From: Tragulus kanchil
Lineage: Eukaryota; Chordata; Mammalia; Artiodactyla; Tragulidae
Assembly (NCBI GenBank): GCA_022376925.1
Contig: JAIOJX010000025.1
Span: forward strand, 96,313,608-96,377,607
Length of the DNA stretch: 64,000 nucleotides
Direction of reading: 5' to 3'
The translations under genes and the position numbers were made by a program. The notes under the pieces are model-generated. The model was not told the DNA's origin, searched no databases, and saw only the letters and a list, made by a program, of their open reading frames with translations. Of the stretch, positions 46,961 through 59,040 are shown one piece after another. Each line of letters opens with the position of its first letter. Position 1 is the stretch's first letter.

Positions 46961-48793
46961 TGAAGTTGGATATTTTCTTTTGTCCACATGAGGTAGGGTC
47001 AATAAAGTAGTTTCGCTTAAGGACAGGTGAAGAAGAGAAACCTCTGTGTGTTCTCTGTTGTGATTCTTTGTTTTCCTATTTATCTTTCTAGTTTCTAGGA
47101 CATTGGTTTGCTCTATGACCTCAATTCTCAGATGAACTTAAGAAAAGCTGTGGATTTTCAACTTATTGATTTTCCTTTGTTGCGAGGGAGGTAGTGTGAC
47201 TTCCTGGTTCTTTATGTACCCAGACAGAAGCCGGTTGTAAAAAAGGTTTTCATCATTAAAGGAATATCATTTGGTGAATGCAGTCCTTATGCTTGGAGAC
47301 CATGTGTACAGTTTAATAACTGTTGAGATTCCATCACTATATAAGAAGGAGAGGAGAATGAATAGTGGAGGAATGTCAGATGAGCTGCAGATGAGAACAC
47401 CACAGGGCTTAGGTGTCTCTGATGAAACCACAAGGGTACACTTAGAGAACAAATCATTTGGAATCTGTTAAGCACAAAAAGCAAATCAAAATTTTTTGTC
47501 CTCCATGTATCTCCTTCTCCAACTGTGGCACTTAGCAAAGTGGTTGTAATTTCTACATCCATGTATATTTTGCTTATATTGCATCTGTTCTTTCATGTTG
47601 TTCACTTTTTCCAATAGAGGCTTAGAATGTAAATTATAGTTATTTTGGCTAGTATGATAATGCTAAAATATCTGTAATATCTGAGTCTGGTTCTGTTGCT
47701 TGCTTTTTATCTTAAGATTGTGATTTTTATTGCCTGGAAGACATTAGTGTACTTTGTAATTTTTGTTGAAAGTCAGACATGATGTGTTGGGTAATAGGAA
47801 CTGAGACAATAGGGCTTTAGTGTAATGTTTTATGTTTATCCTACTGTTAATAGTAGATGTGCTCTGTTTACCAGCTGTAGGAGGCTGAAGCTTTGATTTT
47901 TCTTTAGCATCCTTATTTTTATCTTCTAGGTAGTCTTCGGGTTTCCCTGGGAACTCCTTCTTAAAAAGAGTCTTAGCCGTGAAGTGCTTGCTGAAATTTT
48001 CTGTTAATAGTAATATTAAGAACTCTGTTGATGTGTGGTAAGGTATGGGAAAAAGGAGGAAAAGCATTCTTTACTCCTATGATTCACTTTTAGTCTTTTA
48101 GTGAGTGTCACTGGGTTGTGACCTTCACAAGTACTTCTCAACTTTTAATTCTTATTATTTAGTTGAGACGGAAGGTTGGGATAGGGGCTGAAGTTGGATA
48201 TTTTCTTTTGTCCACATGAGGTAGGGTCAATAAAGTAGTTTCGCTTAAGGACAGGTGAAGAAGAGAAACCTCTGTGTGTTCTCTGTTGTGATTCTTTGTT
48301 TTCCTATTTATCTTTCTAGTTTCTAGGACATTGGTTTGCTCTATGACCTCAATTCTCAGATGAACTTAAGAAAAGCTGTGGATTTTCAACTTATTGATTT
48401 TCCTTTGTTGCGAGGGAGGTAGTGTGACTTCCTGGTTCTTTATGTACCCAGACAGAAGCCGGTTGTAAAAAAGGTTTTCATCATTAAAGGAATATCATTT
48501 GGTGAATGCAGTCCTTATGCTTGGAGACCATGTGTACAGTTTAATAACTGTTGAGATTCCATCACTATATAAGAAGGAGAGGAGAATGAATAGTGGAGGA
48601 ATGTCAGATGAGCTGCAGATGAGAACACCACAGGGCTTAGGTGTCTCTGATGAAACCACAAGGGTACACTTAGAGAACAAATCATTTGGAATCTGTTAAG
48701 CACAAAGAATTCCCATGCTGGATTTATAACTGTGCCAGTAAAGTTTTGAACTTTCTGTCCTCCATGTATCTCCTTCTCCAACTGTGGCACTTG
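46343..48793. repeat. Head-to-tail 1.23-kb duplication D16 with scrambled join
   Basis: Copy 1 is 46343-47533 and copy 2 is 47571-48793. The last 70 bases of copy 1 are a shortened, altered version of copy 2's end. The 37 bases before copy 2 include 'gtggttgtaatttct', taken from just upstream of copy 1's start (46285). This looks like a noisy consensus end. Confidence 0.9.
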
Positions 48794-50518
48794 AGAGCCA
48801 TTGGTGGGCTAATGAAAGGGCACAAGGAATGGAGTCAGGAACCTGACTCCCTGAGGAACATGAGCTGTGTTACCAGTCCTGCACATTTCACTCCAAAACT
48901 AATTTTATATAAGATACTTATAAATATGTTTCTATCTTATTTAAACCACCCATTTTCAGGGTTCTATTTCTCCTAATAAAACTTATTCTGATGCAAAGCC
49001 TAACCCAGATTTTATGAATGGGGAGAAAAAAATGAGACCATGGGGCAAGTAAGTAGGGCTGCACTGGTAAGAAAAATAAAGTTGATTTCTGTAAAATCTA
49101 ACTCATTCAATAAACCAGTTAGACAATGAGAAACTAATCAAAGTCTCCTACCCAAACCAAGAAAGAGAAGGGGAACCCTGTAAACTCAGGGCCTTCAAAA
49201 AGCAGACATTAACAAGAAATTAAATATGCAAGAATTTTATTAGGAAAAACAGCTGAATGGGAGAAAGTAATGAGGGAGCCAGGTAAAGCTGGGAGAGCCA
49301 TCAAAGTACCATGCAAGCATGACTCCATCTGAAGAGAGAGAGGGACAGTCACATTGAAGATAGGTTTTAAAAGTTTAGTTTTTGATTCTACTTTGAACTT
49401 TGAGGAGGTACATAGTTTTTGGATTCTACTTTTGACTTGAAGGTCTCAGCCTCAATTCTCAGATGAACTTAAGAAAAGCTGTGGATTTTCAACTTATTGA
49501 TTTTCCTTTGTTGCGAGGGAGGTAGTGTGACTTCCTGGTTCTTTATGTACCCAGACAGAAGCCGGTTGTAAAAAAGGTTTTCATCATTAAAGGAATATCA
49601 TTTGGTGAATGCAGTCCTTATGCTTGGAGACCATGTGTACAGTTTAATAACTGTTGAGATTCCATCACTATATAAGAAGGAGAGGAGAATGAATAGTGGA
49701 GGAATGTCAGATGAGCTGCAGATGAGAACACCACAGGGCTTAGGTGTCTCTGATGAAACCACAAGGGTACACTTAGAGAACAAATCATTTGGAATCTGTT
49801 AAGCACAAAGAATTCCCATGCTGGATTTATAACTGTGCCAGTAAAGTTTTGAACTTTCTGTCCTCCATGTATCTCCTTCTCCAACTGTGGCACTTGAGAG
49901 CCATTGGTGGGCTAATGAAAGGGCACAAGGAATGGAGTCAGGAACCTGACTCCCTGAGGAACATGAGCTGTGTTACCAGTCCTGCACATTTCACTCCAAA
50001 ACTAATTTTATATAAGATACTTATAAATATGTTTCTATCTTATTTAAACCACCCATTTTCAGGGTTCTATTTCTCCTAATAAAACTTATTCTGATGCAAA
50101 GCCTAACCCAGATTTTATGAATGGGGAGAAAAAAATGAGACCATGGGGCAAGTAAGTAGGGCTGCACTGGTAAGAAAAATAAAGTTGATTTCTGTAAAAT
50201 CTAACTCATTCAATAAACCAGTTAGACAATGAGAAACTAATCAAAGTCTCCTACCCAAACCAAGAAAGAGAAGGGGAACCCTGTAAACTCAGGGCCTTCA
50301 AAAAGCAGACATTAACAAGAAATTAAATATGCAAGAATTTTATTAGGAAAAACAGCTGAATGGGAGAAAGTAATGAGGGAGCCAGGTAAAGCTGGGAGAG
50401 CCATCAAAGTACCATGCAAGCATGACTCCATCTGAAGAGAGAGAGGGACAGTCACATTGAAGATAGGTTTTAAAAGTTTAGTTTTTGATTCTACTTTGAA
50501 CTTTGAGGAGGTACATAG
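48347..50518. repeat. Head-to-tail 1.10-kb duplication D17
   Basis: Copy 1 is 48347-49415 and copy 2 is 49450-50518. The filler 49416-49449 is an imperfect repeat of the immediately preceding bases. The start of D17 is also in D16, so it occurs three times (47119, 48347, 49450). Confidence 0.92.
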
Positions 50519-52540
50519 AAAAACTTAAACTATATTTGAAGCATGATCCTTACTTGGATAAGTAAGGTTAGGTGTTGTAGATGGGGGTTGTGTCTTCTTA
50601 GGCTTACTATGTACATAGTAGGTGTAGAACAAGTGTCTGGAAGATGTGATGGAATGCTTGATGTCATTCCTCATCAGAAGGCAGAAATAAATACTTTTAG
50701 AACATCTTTCTTTGCCATAAGATCGCTTCCTTCCTTTTGTTTCTAAAGCTCTCCTGTGATGGCAACATGAACTAGAAGGATTTACCTGTCTAGAGAGATA
50801 CCTGGATTGAATATCGTGGGAATCAGCAGAGAGTGCAGGATTGAGAGGAGAACACAAAGGTAAGCAGGTCTAGCACTGTCAGATTTCAGATTTGCTTTTT
50901 ATGTAGGATTGCCCAATACTTTATAATCTTGTCCTATTACTGCATGCTCCCCGATGGTTCTTGCTCTGTAAAGGAATCTAGGGAATGGGAGGTCTATGAC
51001 TCGTGTAATGTCTTTATGTTTTGGTTCTACCAGAACAAGAGGACTGATAGGTTTGCTTTCAGGCAGGCTGTGAGGCAAATGGTGTACGTATAACACAGGT
51101 TCTCAGACTCCTTGTCCTATCCCTCTCAATCAAGATATGCTGTCTGTCTTCTCCAAATATTCTGGCAGCTACATGGTGTCAAGTCTGTCATTAAACAATG
51201 GAAAATTCTATCACGAAAATACTGACTTTTCTTTAAAATCTAACTCATTCAATAAACCAGTTAGACAATGAGAAACTAATCAAAGTCTCCTACCCAAACC
51301 AAGAAAGAGAAGGGGAACCCTGTAAACTCAGGGCCTTCAAAAGCAGACATTAACAAGAAATTAAATATGCAAGAATTTTATTAGGAAAAACAGCTGAATG
51401 GGAGAAAGTAATGAGGGAGCCAGGTAAAGCTGGGAGAGCCATCAAAGTACCATGCAAGCATGACTCCATCTGAAGAGAGAGAGGGACAGTCACATTGAAG
51501 ATAGGTTTTAAAAGTTTAGTTTTTGATTCTACTTTGAACTTTGAGGAGGTACATAGAAAAACTTAAACTATATTTGAAGCATGATCCTTACTTGGATAAG
51601 TAAGGTTAGGTGTTGTAGATGGGGGTTGTGTCTTCTTAGGCTTACTATGTACATAGTAGGTGTAGAACAAGTGTCTGGAAGATGTGATGGAATGCTTGAT
51701 GTCATTCCTCATCAGAAGGCAGAAATAAATACTTTTAGAACATCTTTCTTTGCCATAAGATCGCTTCCTTCCTTTTGTTTCTAAAGCTCTCCTGTGATGG
51801 CAACATGAACTAGAAGGATTTACCTGTCTAGAGAGATACCTGGATTGAATATCGTGGGAATCAGCAGAGAGTGCAGGATTGAGAGGAGAACACAAAGGTA
51901 AGCAGGTCTAGCACTGTCAGATTTCAGATTTGCTTTTTATGTAGGATTGCCCAATACTTTATAATCTTGTCCTATTACTGCATGCTCCCCGATGGTTCTT
52001 GCTCTGTAAAGGAATCTAGGGAATGGGAGGTCTATGACTCGTGTAATGTCTTTATGTTTTGGTTCTACCAGAACAAGAGGACTGATAGGTTTGCTTTCAG
52101 GCAGGCTGTGAGGCAAATGGTGTACGTATAACACAGGTTCTCAGACTCCTTGTCCTATCCCTCTCAATCAAGATATGCTGTCTGTCTTCTCCAAATATTC
52201 TGGCAGCTACATGGTGTCAAGTCTGTCATTAAACAATGGAAAATTCTATCACGAAAATACTGACTTTTCTTTATCATAACTTCTAAAAGATATTTGGCTC
52301 CTTGTAATATTTATTAAGTATCTGTTAATTAAATGAACAAGAGAATGTTCTTACTCTGATTGTTATCAAATTATTTTTTATATGTATTTTTAATTATGAT
52401 AGTCATTCAGCATTCCCTATAGTGCATTAATTTCTTTGAAGGAAAGGGTTGGGCACAATTAGTATAATAAATTCAAAGGGCTAAGAAAAAAGCCTTAGAT
52501 GAGACATCAGGAATTCTGAGTTTCTCAGCTCTATCCAGAA
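48995..52540. other. Unique DNA (read two or three times)
   Basis: No gene or repeat family recognised apart from D17-D19. Minus frames 50525-50857 and 50899-51096 recur in the duplicate copies simply because the DNA is re-read. Confidence 0.4.
50195..52274. repeat. Head-to-tail 1.04-kb duplication D18
   Basis: Copy 1 is 50195-51233 and copy 2 is 51234-52274, single-base difference in an A-run. Shortest offset in the window. Overlaps D17 by about 324 bases and D19 by about 342. Confidence 0.93.
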
Positions 52541-54133
52541 TAGTTATTACTACTAATATTTGTTGAATGCTTATAATATGCTAGGCACTTTACGCATCCT
52601 ATTTTATTTAATTGTCATGATAAAGCTCTATAAAAGATACAGCAGGAGTGTCTAGTTTTCCACCAGGACTCGCCATAGTATTTTCTTCTTCTTTGGCACA
52701 CCTCTAGCCCATATTTCCCAGCTCTCATGCTTGTGGGAGTGATGTGAGTCACCTCTGTGTTGAGACGAAAAGAGCTCGTGTTTTCTCCACACACTCTTTT
52801 CTGCATCCACTGTCTGAAGGAGAGATGGAGTCTTAAATAATAGCACAGTCATGTGATGAAAGTTATTATTATTAACTCCATTTCACAGAAGAGGAAACAG
52901 CCTAGAAAGATCAAGTAACTTACACAGAGTATGCAAATGGAAAAGTGGGGATTTGCTTAAGTAGTTTAACTCAGTATGATTTCATAACCACTCAATGTAC
53001 TGCTAGTCATGTAAACTCAAACCACAGCATTCGCTTTTTTATGTAGGATTGCCCAATACTTTATAATCTTGTCCTATTACTGCATGCTCCCCGATGGTTC
53101 TTGCTCTGTAAAGGAATCTAGGGAATGGGAGGTCTATGACTCGTGTAATGTCTTTATGTTTTGGTTCTACCAGAACAAGAGGACTGATAGGTTTGCTTTC
53201 AGGCAGGCTGTGAGGCAAATGGTGTACGTATAACACAGGTTCTCAGACTCCTTGTCCTATCCCTCTCAATCAAGATATGCTGTCTGTCTTCTCCAAATAT
53301 TCTGGCAGCTACATGGTGTCAAGTCTGTCATTAAACAATGGAAAATTCTATCACGAAAATACTGACTTTTCTTTATCATAACTTCTAAAAGATATTTGGC
53401 TCCTTGTAATATTTATTAAGTATCTGTTAATTAAATGAACAAGAGAATGTTCTTACTCTGATTGTTATCAAATTATTTTTTATATGTATTTTTAATTATG
53501 ATAGTCATTCAGCATTCCCCTATAGTGCATTAATTTCTTTGAAGGAAAGGGTTGGGCACAATTAGTATAATAAATTCAAAGGGCTAAGAAAAAAGCCTTA
53601 GATGAGACATCAGGAATTCTGAGTTTCTCAGCTCTATCCAGAATAGTTATTACTACTAATATTTGTTGAATGCTTATAATATGCTAGGCACTTTACGCAT
53701 CCTATTTTATTTAATTGTCATGATAAAGCTCTATAAAAGATACAGCAGGAGTGTCTAGTTTTCCACCAGGACTCGCCATAGTATTTTCTTCTTCTTTGGC
53801 ACACCTCTAGCCCATATTTCCCAGCTCTCATGCTTGTGGGAGTGATGTGAGTCACCTCTGTGTTGAGACGAAAAGAGCTCGTGTTTTCTCCACACACTCT
53901 TTTCTGCATCCACTGTCTGAAGGAGAGATGGAGTCTTAAATAATAGCACAGTCATGTGATGAAAGTTATTATTATTAACTCCATTTCACAGAAGAGGAAA
54001 CAGCCTAGAAAGATCAAGTAACTTACACAGAGTATGCAAATGGAAAAGTGGGGATTTGCTTAAGTAGTTTAACTCAGTATGATTTCATAACCACTCAATG
54101 TACTGCTAGTCATGTAAACTCAAACCACAGCAT
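51933..54133. repeat. Head-to-tail 1.10-kb duplication D19
   Basis: Copy 1 is 51933-53030 and copy 2 is 53035-54133, one C-run difference (near 52413 versus 53517). Four filler bases. Confidence 0.93.
52550..52960 (-). mobile_element. MIR split by another sequence
   Basis: 52550-52625 ('aatatttgttgaatgcttat', 'gctaggcactttacgcatcc') and 52860-52960 ('ccatttcacagaagaggaaa') are two ordered halves of a minus-strand MIR. The roughly 230 bases between may be an insertion of an unassigned repeat. Re-read at 53651-54063. Confidence 0.6.
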
Positions 54134-55140
54134 CTCTCCAAGTCTTGATTTCTTAATTATTAAGAATGTCTTATAGGCATGTTATTTGGATTAATGAGTT
54201 TACACATTAAAAAGCTAATAAGATCATACACAAAAGAAAAATCAGGACTCTGTGAGTATGTGTCGACCTGCATGTACAGGCTTGGAACATTGTAACATCA
54301 AGGCTGCTTTTTAATAAATGGTCCAGGGTTGAAACCTTGGAATCTCTTTATCACTCAAGGATCTCTGTTCAGTGACATTTGTTGGATAGGATTTGACCTG
54401 TTGTATGAATTATGCTTTCTATCAAAGGAGGCTGTTTGGATACTAATTTGCTGTCTTGCTTCTAAGCAACCAAAGATAGGGAGGGGATCAGGCAGCTCCT
54501 CAAGCTGTTTCAGGGTAACATTTGTCACTGGGTCCTAGAGGAATCTATGTTCATTCCTCCTGAGAAGGAAAGGCTGCCAGGTTTAGTATGACAACACAAA
54601 TGTACGGCAGTTCAGGCTCTCCTGAGCTTCAGGAAAATGAAGTCAGGATCAAATTCAGAGATGAGATTGTTTTGATTTTTATATTGAAAAATAAAAAGAA
54701 AAACAATTTGAGGGGAACATAGTGAAAGGAATGAGTCAGAAAAGTAGGATTTGAGCCTTTAATTTTTCAACTTTAATGTGCTTAATAGTTTCTTGAAGTG
54801 TGATTTTTAATGTGTGGAGTGAGGATGGTATTGACTCAGACTACCTTCCTGGAACTGTTCTGAAGACAGAATGTGGTTATGTCCAAGAAGGTGATACGCA
54901 AGTGCTAAACACCAGTCACTGTGACATTTTTGTGATTCAGTTGCATTTGTAGTTTCTAGCATCTGAAAGAAAAGAAAACACCTTGTTTTCAATATGAAAG
55001 AAATGATGTGTCTGTTCACCGCATGTCTTTCTTTAAACTCTCTTCATTGTTAATGGTTCTGCTTCCAGGGTAGACACACCCAGGGTACAGATGACACCAT
55101 GTGAACTTAGCTAAAAAGGTCAGGAAAGATCCATTAATTA
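54134..55140. other. Unique non-coding stretch
   Basis: Nothing recognised; one of the longer non-duplicated unique stretches. Confidence 0.45.
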
Positions 55141-55159
55141 ATTAATTGATTAGTTTGCT

Positions 55160-55195
55160 TGTTTGTTAATTCAGTGTTTATTAAGAACCCGCTAA
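55160..55195 (-). mobile_element. L2-like fragment and left target duplication of L1
   Basis: 'cagtgtttattaagaaccc' resembles the reverse complement of an L2 3' tail and resumes at 57304 after the L1. aagaacccgctaa (55183-55195) pairs with aagaacctgctaa (57304-57316). Confidence 0.55.
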
Positions 55196-57303
55196 CAGCA
55201 GTAAGAGGAGAGAAATAAATAAAAGGAATCCAGATTGGAAAGGAAGAAATTAAACTCTCTCTATTTGCAGACAACATGGTATTATACATAGAAAATCCCA
55301 AAGACACTATTACAAAACTACTAGGGCTAATCAGTGAATTCAGCAGTTGTGGGATATAAAATCAATACACAGAAATCACTGGCATTCCTATACACAAACA
55401 ATGAAAAAACAAAAAACAAAATCAAAGACGCTATCCTCTTCACCATTGCAACCAAAAGAATAAAATACCTAGGAATAAACCTACCCAAAGAAACAAAAGA
55501 ACTATACACAGAAAATTGCAAGACACTCATGAAAGAAATTAAAGAAGACTTAAACAGACGGAGACATATTCCATGTTCCTGGGTTGGAAGAATCAATATT
55601 GTGAAAGTAACCATGCTACCAAATATCATCTATAGATTCAGTGTGATCCCTATCAAACTACCAATGACATTCTTCACAGAACTAGACCAAAGAATAACAC
55701 AGTTCATATGGAAACACAAAAGACCTCAAATAGCCAAAGCAATCCTGAGGAAGAAGAATGGAGCTGGAGGGATCAGCCTCCCTAACTTCTGACTCCACTA
55801 CAAAGCAACAGTCATCAAGACAGTTTGGTCCTGGCACAAAAACAGATATATCGACCAATGGAACAAGATCGAGAACCCAGAGATAAACCCACGCACCTAT
55901 GGGTACCTTATTTTTGACAAAGGAGGTGAAACTATAAAATCGGACAAAGCCTCTTCAACAAATGGTGCTGGGAAAACTGGACAGCTACATGCAAAAAAAA
56001 AAAAATGAAGTTGGAACATTCCCTGATACCATACACAAAGATCAACTCGAAATGGATTAAAGACCTAAATGTAAGACCAGAAACCCTAAAACTCTTAGAG
56101 GAGAATATAGGCAAAACCCTCAAGGACATCAATCAAAGCAAGATCTTCTCTGACCCACCTATTAGAATAGTGGAACTAAAAAGACAAATGAACATGTGGG
56201 ACCTAATGAAACTTAAAAGCTTTTGTACAGCTAAAGCAATTACAAAAAAGCTGAACAGACAGCCCACAGAGTGGGAGAAAATCATAGCAAATGAAACAAC
56301 AGACAAAGAATTAATCTCCAAAATCTACAAGCAACTCAGACAACTCAACATCAGAAAAATGAACAATCCAATTAAAAAATGGGAAAAAGATAGAAAGAGA
56401 CGCCTCTCCAAAGAGGACATACAGATGGCCAAAAAGCACATGAAACGATGCTCAACTTCACTTATAATTAGAGAAATGCAAATTAAAACTACAATGAGAT
56501 ATCACCCCACACTAGTCAGAATGGCCATCATCAAAAAATCGACAGATAATAAATGCTGGAGAGGGTGCGGAGAAAAGGGAACACTCCTGCATTGCTGGTG
56601 GGAATGTAAATTGATATAGCCGCTATGGAAGACAGTATGGAGATTCTTTAAAAAACTAAAAATAGAAACACCATATGACCCAGCAACCCCACTCTTAGGC
56701 TTATACCCTGATGAAAGCAAATCTGAAAGAAGCACCTGTACCCCACTGTTCATTGTAGCTGTCTATACAATAGCTAGAACATGGAAGCAACCTAGATGCC
56801 CATCGACGAACGAATGGATAAAGCAGCGCTGGTACATATATACAATGGAATACTACGCAGCTGTAAAGAGAAATGCGGAAGAATCAACCCTAATGAGGTG
56901 GCTGGTCCTAGAACATATCATAAAAATGAAGTCAGTCATAAAGAGAAGGACAAGTACACTATATTAACACATATATATGGAATCTAGTAGGATGGTGATG
57001 ATGGCACATGCAGTGAAGCGATGGAAAGACAGACACGGACAGTAGGCATATGGACATTGTGGGGAAGGAACAGAGGGTGGGAGGCATAAAGGAAGTAGCA
57101 TGAAGGCCTGTACTACCATAAGTGAAGAAAATAGCTATAGTCATTGCTCTGTGAGAAAAGGGGATCCTTCAGGGGTGCTGTGTGATGGTCAGAAGGGGTG
57201 GGAAGGGGGGGATATACATATGACTAATCTGGGAACATACATATCTGTAAACAACAAAACTCTGTAAAAGTTAAAAGTAAAATAAAAGTTTTTTTTTTTA
57301 AAA
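55196..57303 (+). mobile_element. 5'-truncated L1, sense, with target-site duplication
   Basis: Begins in the ORF2 reverse-transcriptase domain just before the catalytic box, which here reads FADN at 55264-55275 where FADD is expected, so a catalytic aspartate codon is changed. ORF2 continues in two long frames: 55334-55792 (stop) and 56005-56619 (with the C-terminal cysteine cluster [16 protein letters not shown]). A 3' UTR with a G-rich purine tract follows (57193-57212), then an A/T tail. Target duplication of 13 bp with one mismatch. Dead on arrival, but moderately young. Confidence 0.88.
55334..56619 (+). pseudogene. L1 ORF2 C-terminal half, broken
   Basis: Two frames (55334-55792 and 56005-56619) together cover the region from after the reverse-transcriptase active site to the Cys-rich C-terminus. 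Between them a stop and frame changes occur near 55790-56000, and an A-run (55994-56005) may have caused a slip. Remaining C-terminal coding continues out of frame to about 56987. In an intact element ORF2 encodes endonuclease and reverse transcriptase; the endonuclease half is absent here. Confidence 0.8.
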
Positions 57304-58854
57304 AAGAACCTGCTAAATGTGTTGTATATTGGGGATACAAAAGTAGAATGAGACAGAGTATTGATTATGCTTCCAAATTACACAACAACAACAAAATATA
57401 CCTTACTGGATATTACACAGTGATGCAGCAGGTGCAGTCAAAAAATTAAGTATAAGATACAATGGAAGAACAGAGAAGGCATACTTAATGTATCCTATGA
57501 GTTGGATGTGGAGATCAAGGAAAGCTTCCTACAAAGGGTGACTTATCCAGTCTTGGAGTATGAACAGAAAATACTCAGAGTGATCTGGTGAGGGGTGGGA
57601 AAAGAAGACATGGTCACAATTATAAAAACAAGAAGTAATATAGCATAGTGTAAGCAGTTCAGTGTTCACATGTGCATGTGTGTGTAAGTATGAGTGAAAC
57701 ATGTTGGAGAGGGTGCGGAGAAAAGGGAACCCTCCTGCATTGCTGGTGGGAATGTAAATTGATATAGCCGCTATGGAAGACAGTATGGAGATTCTTTAAA
57801 AAACTAAAAATAGAAACACCATATGACCCAGCAACCCCACTCTTAGGCTTATACCCTGATGAAAGCAAATCTGAAAGAAGCACCTGTACCCCACTGTTCA
57901 TTGTAGCTGTCTATACAATAGCTAGAACATGGAAGCAACCTAGATGCCCATCGACGAACGAATGGATAAAGCAGCGCTGGTACATATATACAATGGAATA
58001 CTACGCAGCTGTAAAGAGAAATGCGGAAGAATCAACCCTAATGAGGTGGCTGGTCCTAGAACATATCATAAAAATGAAGTCAGTCATAAAGAGAAGGACA
58101 AGTACACTATATTAACACATATATATGGAATCTAGTAGGATGGTGATGATGGCACATGCAGTGAAGCGATGGAAAGACAGACACGGACAGTAGGCATATG
58201 GACATTGTGGGGAAGGAACAGAGGGTGGGAGGCATAAAGGAAGTAGCATGAAGGCCTGTACTACCATAAGTGAAGAAAATAGCTATAGTCATTGCTCTGT
58301 GAGAAAAGGGGATCCTTCAGGGGTGCTGTGTGATGGTCAGAAGGGGTGGGAAGGGGGGGATATACATATGACTAATCTGGGAACATACATATCTGTAAAC
58401 AACAAAACTCTGTAAAAGTTAAAAGTAAAATAAAAGTTTTTTTTTTTAAAAAAGAACCTGCTAAATGTGTTGTATATTGGGGATACAAAAGTAGAATGAG
58501 ACAGAGTATTGATTATGCTTCCAAATTACACAACAACAACAAAATATACCTTACTGGATATTACACAGTGATGCAGCAGGTGCAGTCAAAAAATTAAGTA
58601 TAAGATACAATGGAAGAACAGAGAAGGCATACTTAATGTATCCTATGAGTTGGATGTGGAGATCAAGGAAAGCTTCCTACAAAGGGTGACTTATCCAGTC
58701 TTGGAGTATGAACAGAAAATACTCAGAGTGATCTGGTGAGGGGTGGGAAAAGAAGACATGGTCACAATTATAAAAACAAGAAGTAATATAGCATAGTGTA
58801 AGCAGTTCAGTGTTCACATGTGCATGTGTGTGTAAGGATGAGTGAAACATGTTG
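56557..58854. repeat. Head-to-tail 1.15-kb duplication D20
   Basis: Copy 1 is 56557-57704 and copy 2 is 57705-58854. Copy 2 begins inside the L1, so the L1 3' end, its target duplication (58452-58464) and flanking DNA all appear twice. Confidence 0.93.
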
Positions 58855-59040
58855 AAATTTTATCCTGAATGGAGGCATCAAAGGATTTTAAGCAGGTGGT
58901 GGTTGAGGATGGAATGGGGTTGTTTACAGCTGTATCAGGAGAAATACCATTATAGTAACTATGTGATAGTTGATGGGAATCTGAACTATGGCTGTGACGG
59001 TTGGGATAGAAGTGAAAAATAAATGAATTAAGAGATGGGC
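57317..59040 (-). mobile_element. Degraded L2-like sequence
   Basis: Blocks such as 'tatattggggatacaaaag', 'gatcaaggaaagcttcct', 'ggattttaagcaggtggtgg' follow in reverse the order of an L2 3' region. Old and partly duplicated (D20, D21). Family call is moderate. Confidence 0.45.

Noticed and set aside
50525..51895. Duplicated 110-codon ORFs as a possible lineage-specific gene
   Set aside because: Exact re-read by D18; the composition is ordinary and no start context, splice signal or domain supports it.
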